Shown: in pieces, positions 1 through 11,908 of the stretch | Layout: each line of letters opens with the position of its first letter | Position numbering within the stretch: the stretch's first letter is position 1 | DNA from: Paracyclopina nana | Lineage: Eukaryota; Arthropoda; Copepoda; Cyclopoida; Cyclopettidae | Reading direction: 5' to 3' | Assembly (NCBI GenBank): GCA_019096065.1 | Contig: JAGUCH010000001.1 | Location: forward strand, 12,400,001 to 12,464,000 | DNA: 64,000 bases | Translations under genes and position numbers: made by a program | Notes under the pieces: generated by a model | What the model was told of the DNA's origin: nothing | The model's database searches: none | The model's input: only the letters and a program-made list of their open reading frames with translations

Positions 1-833
1 ATTTGAAGTTTTCTTCAAAAAACATCTTTTCTGAATAAATTCAGATAAGGTAAATAATTCAAAGTCGAAGTTTTTCAGTAATGCATTAATTTATAAGAGA
101 CAAATAGAATAATGGTACCGCTTTCTACTCATGTTAGAAATCTTGCAGTGATCGATTCCCGTTGAGAAAACTGAGAGTCCGCCTCTCATTGATTTCGATT
201 TTTTCGTCAACTCGCCTTGTTTTCTGCAAGTTTGATGTGTTTAACGAGATTCAATGGTGCACTAATCGGCGCCTGGTTAAGGTAAGTCAAGCCAAGAGCG
301 ACATGTGCGCCAATTTTTCTCGCGAAATCACCACACGCCACGACAAAGGCAGCTGTTGACCAACTCAAGTTGCTCAGACTCAAATTGTGACCTTTTGTAT
401 CTCAAGTCAAGGTTGCTGTGGCTGTTCTTCGAATATTTCTCAAATGCACAAACCTAAAGTTGAGGGGAATTGAGCTTTTTTGAGTGATCATTTCGGCAGA
501 ATGCTACAGTGTCAAGATTTTTATCATTCAAAGGTGAGGCTGAAAATCGATGAACAGCTGAAGGGTAGCATCCCTCCTCAAGAAAAGCGTTATTATTTCG
601 TTTAAAATTTCGGCCTCATTTCTTTGGCTTATTTCCACACGAATTTTTGCGTCGCCGAATCTCATTAGAAATTGTGTGAATGCTGCGGTTAGCTCGTAGA
701 TTTTACTCTTAAAAAACAACATGGAGGCAGCTGACCACAAAGTAGTAATACGTTGATGCAACAACTTTTTCATTGCAGAAAATGACTTGCAGAAGCTGCT
801 GCTTTGATCTCTAGGAAGTGAGATATTCATATC
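1..833 (+). other. Upstream region of Lis-1 with probable 5' UTR intron
   Basis: No protein-like reading frame stands out here. A strong donor (AAG|GTAAGT, intron from 282) and an acceptor (CATTGCAG ending at 778) suggest that a non-coding first exon is spliced to the exon carrying the Lis-1 start codon. This rests on splice-site consensus only. Confidence 0.45.
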
Positions 834-2129
834 ATGAAAATGGTTCTGTCTCAACGCCAGCGCGAGGAGCTTAACAAGGCCATTGCGGACTACATGCTCA
901 GTAATGGGTATAACGAAGCTCTGGACGCGTTCAAACGGGAGACCGATATGCCGGGTGAGGTCGACAAAAAGTACATGGGCCTCCTCGAGAAGAAGTGGAC
1001 CTCAGTCATCAGGCTGCAGAAGAAGGTACAATCGCAATTTATTGCTGTCCTGTTATGCTTGAATAGCATGTCGCCATGTTGTAAATTGCAGGTCAACGAG
1101 CTCGAGGCCAAGCTGAGTGAGGCCGAAAAAGAGTTCATATCTGGTGCACCGACCAGGGAAAAGAGAACGCCAAGTGAGTGGATCCCTAGGCCGCCAGAAA
1201 AATACAGCTTAGCAGGTCATCGCGCACCTGTCAACCGAGTTTTATTTCACCCGATCTTCAGCGTGCTTATCAGCGCGAGCGAGGACGCAACCTTGAAAGT
1301 ATGGGATTTTGAAACCGGTGACTACGAGCGTACGCTCAAAGGCCACACAGACTCAGTGCAAGATATGGCCTTTGATAATGGCGGAAAGCTCCTGGTCTCG
1401 TGTGCGGCTGACATGTCCATCAAACTGTGGGACTTCTCCACCTATGAATGTACCAAAACGCTAATGGGCCACGACCACAACGTCTCGAGCGTAGCCTTTG
1501 TGTCGACCGGAGACTACATTCTCTCGGCGTCAAGGGACAAGACCATCAAGATGTGGGAGGTGGCCACCGGGTATTGTGTCAAGACCTACACCGGCCATAG
1601 AGAATGGGTGCGCATGATTCGGATCGATTGTGGCCTCCTCGCTTCGTGCTCCAACGATCAGACCGTGCGCGTCTGGTCACTAGAGACAAAAGAGTGCAAA
1701 GTGGAGCTGCGAGATCATGACCACGTGGTCGAGTGTGTCGCGTGGGCCCCTGAGGCTGCCACATCCGCGATCAAAGAGGCGTGTACTGAGTCCGGTGGCC
1801 AGCCGCAGTCTCTGGTGGGACCGTTCTTGGCCTCCGGGTCCAGAGACAAGTCGATCAAGATTTGGGATGTGTCCACTGGCTTGTGCTTGGTCACCCTCGT
1901 GGGCCATGACAACTGGATCCGTGGCATTTCTTGGCATCCCGGGGGCAAGTATTTGCTCTCGGCATCTGACGACAAGAGCATTCGTGTGTGGGATATTGCG
2001 CACAAACGATGCAGCAAACGTTTAGAGGCACATACGCACTTTTGCACTTCGATCGACTTCCATCGATCCAGCCCCTTCGTCATCACTGGTTCGGTGGACC
2101 AGACAATAAAAGTGTGGGAGTGTCGTTGA
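834..2129 (+). CDS. Lis-1: Lis-1 / PAFAH1B1, dynein regulator
   Basis: Lissencephaly-1 homologue, about 409 aa after removal of one intron. Lis-1 binds cytoplasmic dynein and NudE and acts in nuclear positioning and spindle orientation. An N-terminal LisH dimerisation motif (about residues 7-39) is followed by a short coiled coil and seven WD40 repeats. The last repeat ends in [11 protein letters not shown], the usual family C-terminus. The start [13 protein letters not shown] matches the insect form, so I chose the first of two close ATGs. A 66-nt intron (1026-1091, GT...AG) lies after LQKK. It is a multiple of three and has no stop, so an unspliced reading would add 22 residues that break the coiled coil. 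Everything after it is one exon. Confidence 0.97.
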   Translation: MKMVLSQRQREELNKAIADYMLSNGYNEALDAFKRETDMPGEVDKKYMGLLEKKWTSVIRLQKKVQSQFIAVLLCLNSMSPCCKLQVNELEAKLSEAEKEFISGAPTREKRTPSEWIPRPPEKYSLAGHRAPVNRVLFHPIFSVLISASEDATLKVWDFETGDYERTLKGHTDSVQDMAFDNGGKLLVSCAADMSIKLWDFSTYECTKTLMGHDHNVSSVAFVSTGDYILSASRDKTIKMWEVATGYCVKTYTGHREWVRMIRIDCGLLASCSNDQTVRVWSLETKECKVELRDHDHVVECVAWAPEAATSAIKEACTESGGQPQSLVGPFLASGSRDKSIKIWDVSTGLCLVTLVGHDNWIRGISWHPGGKYLLSASDDKSIRVWDIAHKRCSKRLEAHTHFCTSIDFHRSSPFVITGSVDQTIKVWECR

Positions 2130-2569
2130 CGAGGTCTTGTTGTTTTTGCTAAAAATGAAAGAACATTCTCCTCCCCCATCTAACTGACGAGAGACGGAAA
2201 CAACCAGCAGCAGAAGCAAGAGTGATTTTGTGATCAGTTGCTTATGCTACATAGATTATTATTCATCGATGCAGTTCATCTGTCTTCCTAACATTTCCAC
2301 GACGACGATACAACTCACCAGTTGGTAAGTAAAAAATCAACTAAAAAATTATATGCCAAACTTGAAGAAAGAGCATCAATTTGAGAAGGAAGAAGAAGAA
2401 AGCTCGTCACAAAATGACCTTCGTTTCTTTCCGTTTTGCTGTTGCTATCTGCTCTTGCTTACTGCTGCTATATGATCTAAATATACAACAAAACCCAACT
2501 TCGTCTAAACATCTGCAGCGAGCTGACATGCTAGGAAATTCAACGGAAAAATCAGTTCATAGTTTATTC
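2130..2569. other. Convergent intergenic region Lis-1 / unknown gene
   Basis: Holds the Lis-1 3' UTR and the 3' end of the minus-strand neighbour. The minus-strand AATAAA is at 2563-2568. No other gene is seen. Confidence 0.5.
2563..2568 (-). terminator. Poly(A) signal AATAAA of the unknown gene
   Basis: AATAAA on the minus strand begins one nucleotide after the TGA stop, so the 3' UTR would be very short. Confidence 0.6.
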
Positions 2570-3260
2570 TCAGGCTGAATTGAATCTGTAGGCAGTCAAT
2601 CTGTCTTCCATAGCCCAGCGCTGGCCTCGCTCGCGCACATAATCAGAGAGGCCCTCGGGAACTCCCTCCTTCAGCTGATCCACATTCATGGCTTTAAACG
2701 GCTCTGGTAAATTAGTCTATAGAAAGAAAGAAAGTAATGATAGCACTTTTATGATGGGAGCGCGTGCGTGCTTACTTGAAGTACAGAAGCCATATTGGCA
2801 TGTCCGTCCATATCGTAGCCCCTTGTCATTTCCATCGACTCCTTATCCACATTATGCGACTGCTGATATTGGTCCGACATGAATTGCCCTGAAAACATGC
2901 GGGCGGTTTGTTGGCCAGAAAACTCGCGGCTTCTGTTCGGGGAGATAATTTTTATCATTTGCTTTTTCTGCTTCTTTCATTCATGGCGAAAAGACTACTT
3001 GCCTATCCATATTGGCGATTGTCCTTTGGGAATTGCCAACTTCCTCCATGTTTTCAGGCATGATGGCGGATGAGAAGCTGCCAGAATCATTGATTTTGAA
3101 TGAGCTGACTCCTGCGTGTTCGCACAAGAGAAAAGCAGTTTTAATTGAACGTGAGTTGGATTTACTTATTGTAATACTTGCCTGTTCTAGAGAGAGCTCT
3201 ATAGGAAATTAGAACTGCTCTACTAGTATTCAGGATTGCTGCCATCTTTGTATGAGACAT
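2570..3260 (-). CDS. Unrecognised 163-aa protein, probable mitochondrial import
   Basis: I do not recognise this protein. Four exons join in phase (3182-3260, 3003-3111, 2776-2932, 2570-2716). The N-terminus (MSHTKMAAILNTSRAVLISY, then RALSRTG) is rich in Arg, Ser and Ala with no acidic residue, like a mitochondrial presequence. The body is polar, with Ser, Gln and Met, and the C-terminal 40 residues are charged and end in EDRLTAYRFNSA. No membrane segment is visible. The first two introns appear to start with GC (ACAG|GCAAGT and ATAG|GCAAGT) and the third with GT. A polyadenylation signal begins one nucleotide after the stop codon. It lies between convergent Lis-1 and the same-strand transporter upstream. 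The reading frame is well supported by phase; the function is unknown. Confidence 0.72.
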
Positions 3261-3744
3261 TGACCTTGCCTTAAAGGTTTAATAAATAAAAATAAATACG
3301 GGTGAGAAGCCTTTTTTCTCAGCAAATGCTTCGGGTAGAATGCCTTCCAAAATGCTCTAGAAGCCCCCTATATCATATGTTGGACCTAACACTTGTTCAT
3401 TTGCCATGCAAACGACGCGTGATTCAGCTATTCATACTACCTAAAAGTACAGATTTGTTGAGCCATCTTATTTTAATAGTGAACCTTTCCTATGAATCTT
3501 TTAATTTTACTTTGCATGCAAATGTCCTCCCCAGCTTGTGATGATATTTCTTGACGGCATAATTGCAGGAGTGTGCATAAACTAGGCCTAGTGTTTGCCT
3601 CCTTTTGTCACGTTGCGTTGGCCTATTTTCCTCATGCGCACCTGTTATTCACAATATCACGTTAGCAACTCTGTGGAAAGCTTTTCGTGTTTTTTACGAG
3701 AACAAGGTATTTATAGTTTTTTTAACGTGTATTTTTCGTCTAAT

Positions 3745-5544
3745 TCAAGGTAAATTAGCTTCCTCTTCCTTCGTCATTGGCCTCCAGTTAGGATCCACTT
3801 CTCCCCTTGTTGGTGGGACTTTCTTCTCATAGAGTAGCGATAATTCAGTTAGCGTTTTGCCCTGAGTTTCAGGCAGAAGGAAGAAGGCGAGGACGCATGC
3901 TACAACGCATACTCCGCTATGCACCCAAAAAATCGAATGCAATCCAATAATGTTGACAATTGAAGGAAATGTCTTTAAATTGACGAATGTAGACAAGTTC
4001 CTGCAACCAGAGGTTGACATCAAAAGTGATAATGTTCAATTGAATTTCTACCTTAATGATAATACGAGGGAGCACGCCAAACTTTTCAATTTGGGTGGGA
4101 GAACTTCTCCAAGAAGGGCAAAAAGCACAGGCCCCATACCAAGGCCATAGGCAAGTCCGGTGCATATTACGCAAACAGGCAGGAGTGGCTCACTAATGCT
4201 TTTCCATGACTCACTCTCGGAACCCTTCGATGAGTAAGTGATGAGTAAGCCTTACTGTAATTTTTAGTAGGAGTTCGTGAGTACCTCATTTTTTAGGGTG
4301 AATCCTAGTGTTGCCAAAGATGCGGCCATAAAAAGGCCGGAGGAGATAAACTGAACTTTTCTTGGAATTCGTGCCATCATTGCTGCGGAAATTACATACC
4401 CCAAGGTGAATCCACTTTGCACCAAAATAGATAAGATGTGGTTGTTCATCGAGACTTGGGCTCGTTTGAAAATAGCTAAGGAGTAGTAGGATACAGTGTC
4501 GCTCCCGGAGAGTGGCTTTTGTGGAGATAAACGTTGTACAGCTTTCGAATACTGAAAAGGACTTTTATAGCCTATATACCTGTATGGTGAACATGACCAT
4601 CATAACAAGGATGGGCATGAAAACGGTTCTAGACTTGAGCTCCTTCAGCTTGGTTTTGAAGCTCACCGCTTCTCCAGATGTCTGGGTAGCCACCAAAACT
4701 TCCAGTTCGTTTAATTCCACGTTCCAGTAGTATTTAGGCCCCCGCAGCTTTACCAAGCTCTGCTCTGCCTGCTCAACTTTTCCCTTTTTCATTAGCCACA
4801 TAGGAGACTCGGGCACAAAGTAAGACAGCAGCAAAAAAAGTGCGGCTGGAGCACACGACAAAAGGAGGAATCCGTCAAATGTCAGTGTTGCAGACAAACC
4901 CAACGAATAGATGAAGGATGCATTCGCCATTAGAGCATTTGTGATAGAAAGATTGCTCCGGAATCGAATGAGTGCAACTTCACTCAAGTACATCAAAGTG
5001 GCGGAGAAAATGATCCCAACAGCTATGCCCATGACAAGTCGTCCGGCAAGCAAAATGAGAAATCCTGGGGCGAAATAGACAGTGGCCCAGCCACCCAGAA
5101 CGAGCACCTCGCAAAGAATCAGGGCCATTTTTCGCCCAAAATACTCAATGATGACTCCACTGAGAACTGTACTGATGATCATTGATATTTGCATCACGCT
5201 CACTGGAAATAATACCAAGCATTAAAAACATGCAATCTAAGCTAAAATTTGAAACGTACTTAGCCAAGATATTTGCTCTTCGTTTAATGCTTCTGGCAGG
5301 GTCGTCAGTTCTGGTGAAGAGTAGATGACAGCAGCCGAAGTCGAAAAGGCTACAGCGGCTCCGGCACTCGCAGAATTGAGCAAAACCACAAGAGCAATGC
5401 CAAGCTAGCGTCCATGGAAATGAACTTTCAATCATTATGTTTTTAAGCTTGCTTAACGCTGATCGATATACGTACCACTCTGACTACGCTGGCTTCATTC
5501 TGAAGTTCCACAATGTTATATACGAAAGCATTCTTTTCTGCCAT
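3745..5544 (-). CDS. Sugar transporter, MFS, Tret1-like
   Basis: Facilitative sugar transporter of the major facilitator superfamily, about 498 aa, closest in form to arthropod trehalose transporters (Tret1). Six exons: 5476-5544, 5260-5404, 4580-5202, 4285-4515, 4052-4224, 3745-4000. Family marks in order: YSSPELTTLP after the first membrane segment, EYFGRK in the loop between helices 2 and 3, AGRLVMGIAVG, PESPMWLMKKGK after helix 6, FTIQPLSGSDTVSYYSLAIF (helix 7 region), and PETQGKTL at the end of helix 12. Introns are 51-71 nt. The intron before PLSG was placed at 4516-4579; an apparent 28-nt alternative inserts 12 residues into helix 7 and was rejected. Substrate (trehalose or another sugar) cannot be told from sequence alone. 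Confidence 0.93.
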
Positions 5545-6145
5545 TTTTTCTTAGAAAGTGTGCACGTGTGACCTGATAGACCTCTGGGGACCAAGTGACA
5601 ATTAGAAAACAACACTTTGACACAATGAATTCCGCATCGTGCCCATTCATATTAATAGAAATGTTTCTTCGATTGTCTCTAGGCGGGGATTAAATGGAAA
5701 ACGCGCGTACACTCGACTTTTTCCCTTAAAGTGACTTTAACATGTATATATTCAATGTTTGTTGCGTGTATTACAGCACATTTAAAACTCATTAGAGCAG
5801 ATAGGTATCGTCTACTCTCACATACATGAACTAGCTCAGATCATCATATACTCATCATATTGAGTCGATTGGTTGCTGGTTGCGGTGTAAAAATGCCACT
5901 TTGATTCACCAGTGGCAACGTATTGCATTTTGTAGCTTTCCTTTTCTTGGTTGCAGCAGAAAAATGCAACATGAGGGGTTTTGTACAAAATGTTATTATT
6001 GTTAGATAGTGGGCTCGCAATTTTCTACTTTTTATTGGGTGCGTGTGTGTGTGTCAGTGTGGTAGTATTAGTAGCTTAGTAAATTTAGCTTGGTGAACAC
6101 AATGCCGAATAATTGGTCTATTTTTTTGCGTGTGAAATTAGGGTT
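5545..6145. other. Intergenic, no gene seen
   Basis: AT-rich DNA between the transporter start and the headcase stop. It contains the headcase 3' UTR and a short GT run near 6040-6055. No coding signal or element ends were found. Confidence 0.4.
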
Positions 6146-9100
6146 TTAGGCTGAGTTAACCCGAGTCACCCTCATGCCTGCCGCCGTGTGGATGGAATGA
6201 GCCAGTTGCCTCGTAGCATCGTCTCTTCTCATGAAAATGGAAGGCAAGTTTTTCGCAAAATGAGCCTCTTGTACCCCGCAGTGCGGACAAGACACGATTT
6301 GCGAGTAATCCGAAAAGAAGCTGAACCTCTGGTCTGGGTGAATCACCAGCTGGTTACAATTGTTGCACTAAGGAGGAAATAATAGTATTTTACTTGCTGC
6401 TTTTCGGGACTGAGAAGGTAAGTAAAAATTGCCCTAGGTGAGTAAATGAAACCAAGGCGAATCTTGAACCGAGCGAAGCGAGGTGAATAGTGAGGCGAGG
6501 TTTTATTTTACTCACCGAGGGCATTATTTACGGTACCTTCGAAGTCCCGAGAAGCAGCAAGTCAAATTTTATTAACTGTGACAGGTTTTCCGAGCGAAAT
6601 GAACTTGCCGAAATGCCATGTTGTGACGTCACGGGGTTTGCAAAAAGCTGACACGATCGGCAAAGTGAATTTACTCGCGAGTAAAACCGGTTACAGTTAG
6701 TAAAATACATTACATTAGCTATCTTGTGTAAGAGCACGGATTTACGCAGCTACAGCTGCAAGTGGGCTATTTTTGTCTCGAGATCATGCGTGCGCAATCT
6801 CAAAAGACAAACTGATGCATTTTAACGCGTACTCTTTGAGATGCAGCATATAAGCATATTTCAACGACAAGGGTCTAGCCCAAACATATTTAAAGCGATG
6901 TCATTTGCTACAAAAAAATAGCATTAAGGGCGAGCAAGTTTAATGCATTACCTTCAACCTCTCGGGGCAGCAAGGAACGGCAGCGAAAATGTCGTATGAA
7001 TACATAGTGCCGAGAATAAGGTGGCCCCCCGTCCATGGTTTGAAGCAGAACTTGCACACAATGCTGGCCGTCCAGCCCTCAAGGCAGCCCATGCAGACGG
7101 GTGTCAGAAAGCTGGATTTACCCTCGAGTTTCACCTGAAAAACAAAAGCACCTCGTTGAATGAAGCGGGTCGCGCATGACTCTGTAAACGTTGTTTTACT
7201 TGAATGCAGCTTCTGTTGTGCTGACGTGGGGAAAGGAAAAAAGTGCCATCGATGAGAGGGTAGCGATCGAAAATCGTCATGACTGCGTTGCAGAGCACAC
7301 AGGGAACCTTGTTCATCTTGTTGCTAGCCAAATTGGACAAGATGAAAATGCGAGTCTCGTCGTTGCCGATGCTGCACTCGTCCTCCATCTTGATGTGGTA
7401 CGAGTTGATCTTTTGCTTCGGCAGCACGTTGAACGAGCTGTAGTCGAGCCGACGCTGGAAAATGCTGCCACCCGAATCGTGCCTACAGAAATTGGAAAAT
7501 AATGCATGGGTGCATATGTCTGGCTTCTTTGAATTATTGGAAGAAGATGGGGCCACCTATGTACCTAGTGTGGCCAGGTATAAGATGGAAGAAGAGCTAG
7601 CTCTTGGCTGGTTCTTCATCGAGCACAGCTAGCAACGTGCAACGCTAGTATAAAGAACGGCCGGCTCATATCCAGGCTTTGCTAGCTTGAGCACTGCGGG
7701 GCAGGGCGTCGCAAAAGCTTCAACGCCTGGCACCTGGCCTCCCTTGCGAGCGCTTCGGCATCCCCATACCCCTCGCAGTGGCCAACACGCAAACTGGATT
7801 CCGTGTTGCTAGCTAGGGAATTCATGTCTTCTAGCATTCACAGATGCACGTCGTGCGTACACGCGCACGGCCAATGTAGTACATGGGGCTGCGTGGCAAT
7901 GCAATGGGGGAGGGTATATGCTCCATAAATATTAAGGGTGAATCCAACTGTAAGCCGGCGCATGCACCCCGTTGAAAATGTTTTTCCTTGTTTTAGCATC
8001 ACCCTGTACGTGAGCGCACTTACACAATGTGTCACGGAGGCACCCCGTAAAATGTTGTGTATATACTGCGTGCGCCCTCGCGCTGGAAGATGGAAACAGT
8101 GCTACACCGATGAACTTTCACTAAGGGAAAGCCAAAACGCACATCAGCTCCACAGAGGGGTAAAATGGAGCTCGTGGGGGGATTCTAAAAGCGTAAGCCA
8201 GACGGATCGATACGGGACGTCTGATACAGATGCACAAATTCGGTGCGCTAGCTACTACATATATGGGATGCCTAGCAACAAAAACCTCCTACTATGCATA
8301 CACACGAACCTTGAGCGGTCTTGAAGCAAAGCTCTCCTGGGAGGGTGCACGCCCTCGTTGGAGGAGGGGCTGTGGGCGGACGACCCCGTGTTGTCTCCCG
8401 AGATGCTCCCCATGGAGCTGCCCGACGTGATGGAGGACACGGAGTTGGTGCGGTTGCGAGAGGCGGGCACGTTTTGCGCATCCGATCGTTTCACCTAGGA
8501 AATGACCAATGTGTAAGTCGCGATCGTCGCTCCAATGGCTCAAAATGGGGTACCTGAGAGACGACGCCAAAGGCCGGCAGGCCGATGGTGATGGTGGGCT
8601 TGCCGAGGCTGGAGCTCTTGCTTTTCTTGCGCTTTCGCTTGCCCTGATCCTCCTCTGGGAGCATGGATGGCGGCGGGTCCACGGGCGCGGAGGCCGAGTT
8701 GGGCATCCAGTCGAGGTCCTTGCGCAAGTGACCGTGTCCGCAGGGGCACTCGCAGGCCTTGTAGACGAGGTCGTAGCCCCGCTTGGTCCACAAGTTCTGC
8801 GCCTTCTGCTTGTCCGACCAGGTGCGAGCCCTGCCCTGGCCCTTGAGGTAGGCCAGGACGGTCTCTTCGAAGGCCTGGAAGCAGGCGGTGTGCATGTAAG
8901 GCGAGCGGTGGCAGTTCTCGTTGGAGCAGGTGGTCTTCACCACCGTGTCGAGGCCGGTCTGGACGTCCTCCATTGTGATGAGGATATGCTCGGCGTTCGA
9001 CCCGTTGTTGTAGATGCAGCCGCTGGACGCGCACGCCCAGGGTCCGTGCACGGGGTCGCGCGCCATGGCCTCCGCCTCGCCGAGGCTGCTGGCGGCCTCG

Positions 9101-9150
9101 GCGTTCAGGGCGGAGGCCCCTTGAGAGTTTCTTCTGTGAGCGGGCGACAT
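6146..9150 (-). CDS. hdc: Headcase (HECA) homologue
   Basis: Headcase protein, 489 aa, from five exons: 8554-9150, 8310-8494, 7200-7482, 6952-7134, 6146-6367. In insects headcase controls branching of tracheal fusion cells and imaginal cell proliferation; the vertebrate form is HECA. The N-terminal headcase domain is plain (WACASSGCIYNN, then NENCHRSPYMHTACFQAFEE, later YDLVYKACECPCGHGHLRKD), followed by a Lys-rich stretch and a Ser-rich linker. The C-terminal half is Cys-rich, with CVLC, CMGC, CKFC, CCPERLKCNNC and CPHC pairs that probably bind zinc. The ATG has a good context (ATCACCATGTCG). The 584-nt last intron carries a foldback element. Coding DNA of the first exon is much more GC-rich than its neighbours. 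Confidence 0.95.
6392..6562. repeat. 171-bp foldback (MITE-like) in headcase intron
   Basis: The two arms are near-complementary for about 55 nt (ACTTGCTGCTTTTCGGGACT at the left; its complement, with few changes, at 6543-6562), separated by about 60 bp. This is the form of a foldback or MITE. I could not find a clear target duplication. Confidence 0.6.
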
Positions 9151-9845
9151 GGTGATCCCATGTGATTGAGGCGATGATGCGCGAGGGGAAGGCGCGGGCG
9201 CATCAAAAACCGAGGTTGATTGTCAGGTACTGGAATGACTCTGGTCCTCACGTGGTGGATGTTGTTGGGATGGCTCAGGTACCGGTATCTCGCGCGAGGA
9301 CTCTGGCCGAGGCTGCGATCGGGTATGGCTAGTATGTGGTGGCACGGCACTTCGCGCAATTGTAATATGTTGGACGTGTGCACTAAGACCGTACGCAGCT
9401 TTTAATAGCCGAATCCGCGGTATAGTAGTATGTTCGGCGCGTACGTATCTGCTGCGGAGGCTGTCGGAAACTGAAAGTAAAGCGCTGCATGCTACTCTCC
9501 ATGCTGCCGCAGACGTGGGCGACGCCAAAGTCGAGCCTGGTGTCCATTGCGGAGCTAGACGGACGCAACGTTCACGCCCTGGAGCACGCATGCATAGTAT
9601 TGCGTGGAGACCAGCCGGCTCGCACGGACGTTGTAGCAGGGGGGCCCCTCAATGTCGAGGAAGACGCAATTTCAAGCGAAAGTTCCCGCCAAAAGTCCAC
9701 CACCGCTGCTCTCGTACCTCGAAGTTGCTGGCAAAAAGGAAAGCCACCACCACCGCGCACCATCACATTTGCAAGGTTGGAGCGCGTCACCATAGCACGG
9801 GAAGTACAGAATCTAGATGATTCATCTGCGCCATGCTTGCCCCAC

Positions 9846-10326
9846 TAGTGATGGAACGAGCCGGAAATTTTCAGCTAGATCAAGCTTCAAGCTTTTTGAA
9901 AAGTGTTCGAGTGATCCCAAGCTTTTGAAAATTATTATCAAGCTTTTTCAAGCTCAAAATTTCACATTTCAAGCTTTTTTCAAGCTTTTCACTTTTTTAG
10001 AATTTTAACATAAAAAATGGCAATTAGTCACCAGATTTGAATAAATTACTCGAAAAGCGCAAATCATGACAGATATAGCTTTAACTTAGATTTAAGTTCT
10101 CCCTCAAGTATTAGTTAATTTTAAAATCAGCCCTTTTTGTTTTGATTAAAAATGGATTAAGTTTTTTTTGGGTGTCAAGCTTTTTCAAGCTTTGCATTTT
10201 GGGGTTTCAAGCTTTTTCAAGCTTTTCAAAATTTGGTTCGAGCGATCCCAAGCTTTTTGCTTATGTAGCTCAAGCTGGGTTTCAGCTTCAAGCTTTCAAG
10301 CCAAGCTGAAACTCGTTCCATCACTA
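9846..10326. mobile_element. Non-autonomous hAT-like element 1 (481 bp)
   Basis: Perfect 15-bp terminal inverted repeats (TAGTGATGGAACGAG) are flanked by a perfect 8-bp direct repeat TGCCCCAC (9838-9845 and 10327-10334). The inside is filled with AAGCTT-containing repeats (TTTTCAAGCTTT). There is no transposase frame. An 8-bp target duplication is the mark of hAT transposition. Confidence 0.88.
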
Positions 10327-11463
10327 TGCCCCACAAAATGCGGCGTAGTAACTACTAAAAATGCTCTGATCATTACGGGAACAACTATTGAAGCTGCCGT
10401 CGCATCAAGAAATGTCACGTTGATTTCGTTCCTTTTTTTTAAGCTAAGTTTTGTTTTACCAACTTGAGAAGTACGCATGCTTTGATAGTGCGATAAAAAA
10501 AGTCACCTGACATTGCAGCGTTTATCGACATAATAGCACAATAATGGTGCGATTAGCGTAAGTGCGTAATTACATGGTCCCTCATGCATTATGCATTATC
10601 GCCTTAATTAAGAATATTGGAACAGCGTAAAATAGTAAAGGTTGCGTTAGCGCAATCTGCATTACGTACTGTACTGTCAAAAATTGAATAATTCAGCCTT
10701 AGTCAGCACGTCTATCGGTAACTCATATCCAAGTTTTCTTCCCGATTATAATAAGTACGTTCTTTCTGTATATTGCTCTCGGACTTGACTAGTCTTATAG
10801 AGTGAACTGGCGTGGATATTACTTTTCTTACTTTCAGAGTCTATGCAGGAGCCAGGTGGCAAATTCTTAGTAAATAAAAAAATTTAGAATGAAAAAAATT
10901 CTAGAATCAAATGACACCTACCTCAATAGTACCCTCATGCAGTGGGATGATTAAGTTGTTATACAACATCGGCCTAGAAATACTCCAGGGCTGAGTTAGA
11001 GGCCAATTTTTGGAGCAAGGTGGACGACAAAAATTTGATTTTTGGGCTCGTTTTAGAAAGCGCAAAAACTTTAATAGCTCCAGCAAGTCATGACTGATCA
11101 AAAAAAAAATAACCTTCAGCTAAGAGCGAAAACGCTTAAAACTGCTCTTATTAAGAAGACTTTTTTGTGGTCGATGGCTTTGCCATAATTCTTAAGTCTC
11201 TCTGGAAAGATTTGATTATTGCCCATATTATGGCAGGTAGCCTAGGTTGAACTGACCCCAAAGCCGCTGAGCTATTCAAACTCGAATATGAAAAAAATGG
11301 ATACTTTTCATTTCTAGAACATTCAGGGACATTTCTACACCATAAAAAATATATTTTTTCATAAAATAAGAATGAATCAAATTAAAATATGGGACAAATT
11401 ATTTTTGTTATTTTGGCTTTCCATCACTTTGCTACAGTGCAAAAGGCTTCGTACATCTAGCAG

Positions 11464-11908
11464 CAGGGTGACCAGATGTGGCTATTTATAGCCAAAGTGG
11501 CTATTTTTGACCCATGTGTGGCTACGCAAATTTAGGCCGAAAAACCATAGCCATTTGTGGCTATTTTTGAAAAGCCCGAAAATTTGATATTTTTGCTTAA
11601 TAAACGCTCGAAAATCTGTAAAAAAGTTAGGAAAAAAATTAAATTTGCAGAAACGGCAGACTTTTTTACATCTTTTGCCAACCCAAAACAAGGTGAAAAT
11701 CATCATTTCACTTTTAATTTCAGCAACAAAAATCCCAAAAATTGGATCAAATTTTCATAATAATTATTATCATCATGAAAATTCCTAAAAATGTGGCCAT
11801 TTTTTTGGCAATTAGTGGCTATTTTGAGTCTTTTTTCTGAGATAGCCAAATGTGGCTATTTTAGAGAGAAATCTGGCTACAACCCGCTCAAATTTTCTGG
11901 TCACCCTG
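11464..11908. mobile_element. Non-autonomous hAT-like element 2 (445 bp)
   Basis: Perfect 13-bp terminal inverted repeats (CAGGGTGACCAGA) are flanked by the 8-bp direct repeat TCTAGCAG (11456-11463 and 11909-11916). Subterminal DNA carries many copies of TGTGGCTATTTTTGA in both orientations. There is no transposase frame. Confidence 0.88.

Noticed and set aside
4552..4579. 28-nt ultra-short intron in the sugar transporter
   Set aside because: The donor at 4579 also pairs with an acceptor at 4516 (64 nt). That model removes 12 extra residues and restores the usual helix 7 spacing (FTIQ-PLSG).
8509..9165. Long plus-strand open frame (218 codons) opposite headcase
   Set aside because: It is antisense to a conserved GC-rich exon; composition is Ala/Gly/Val/Arg-rich, as expected for a shadow frame.
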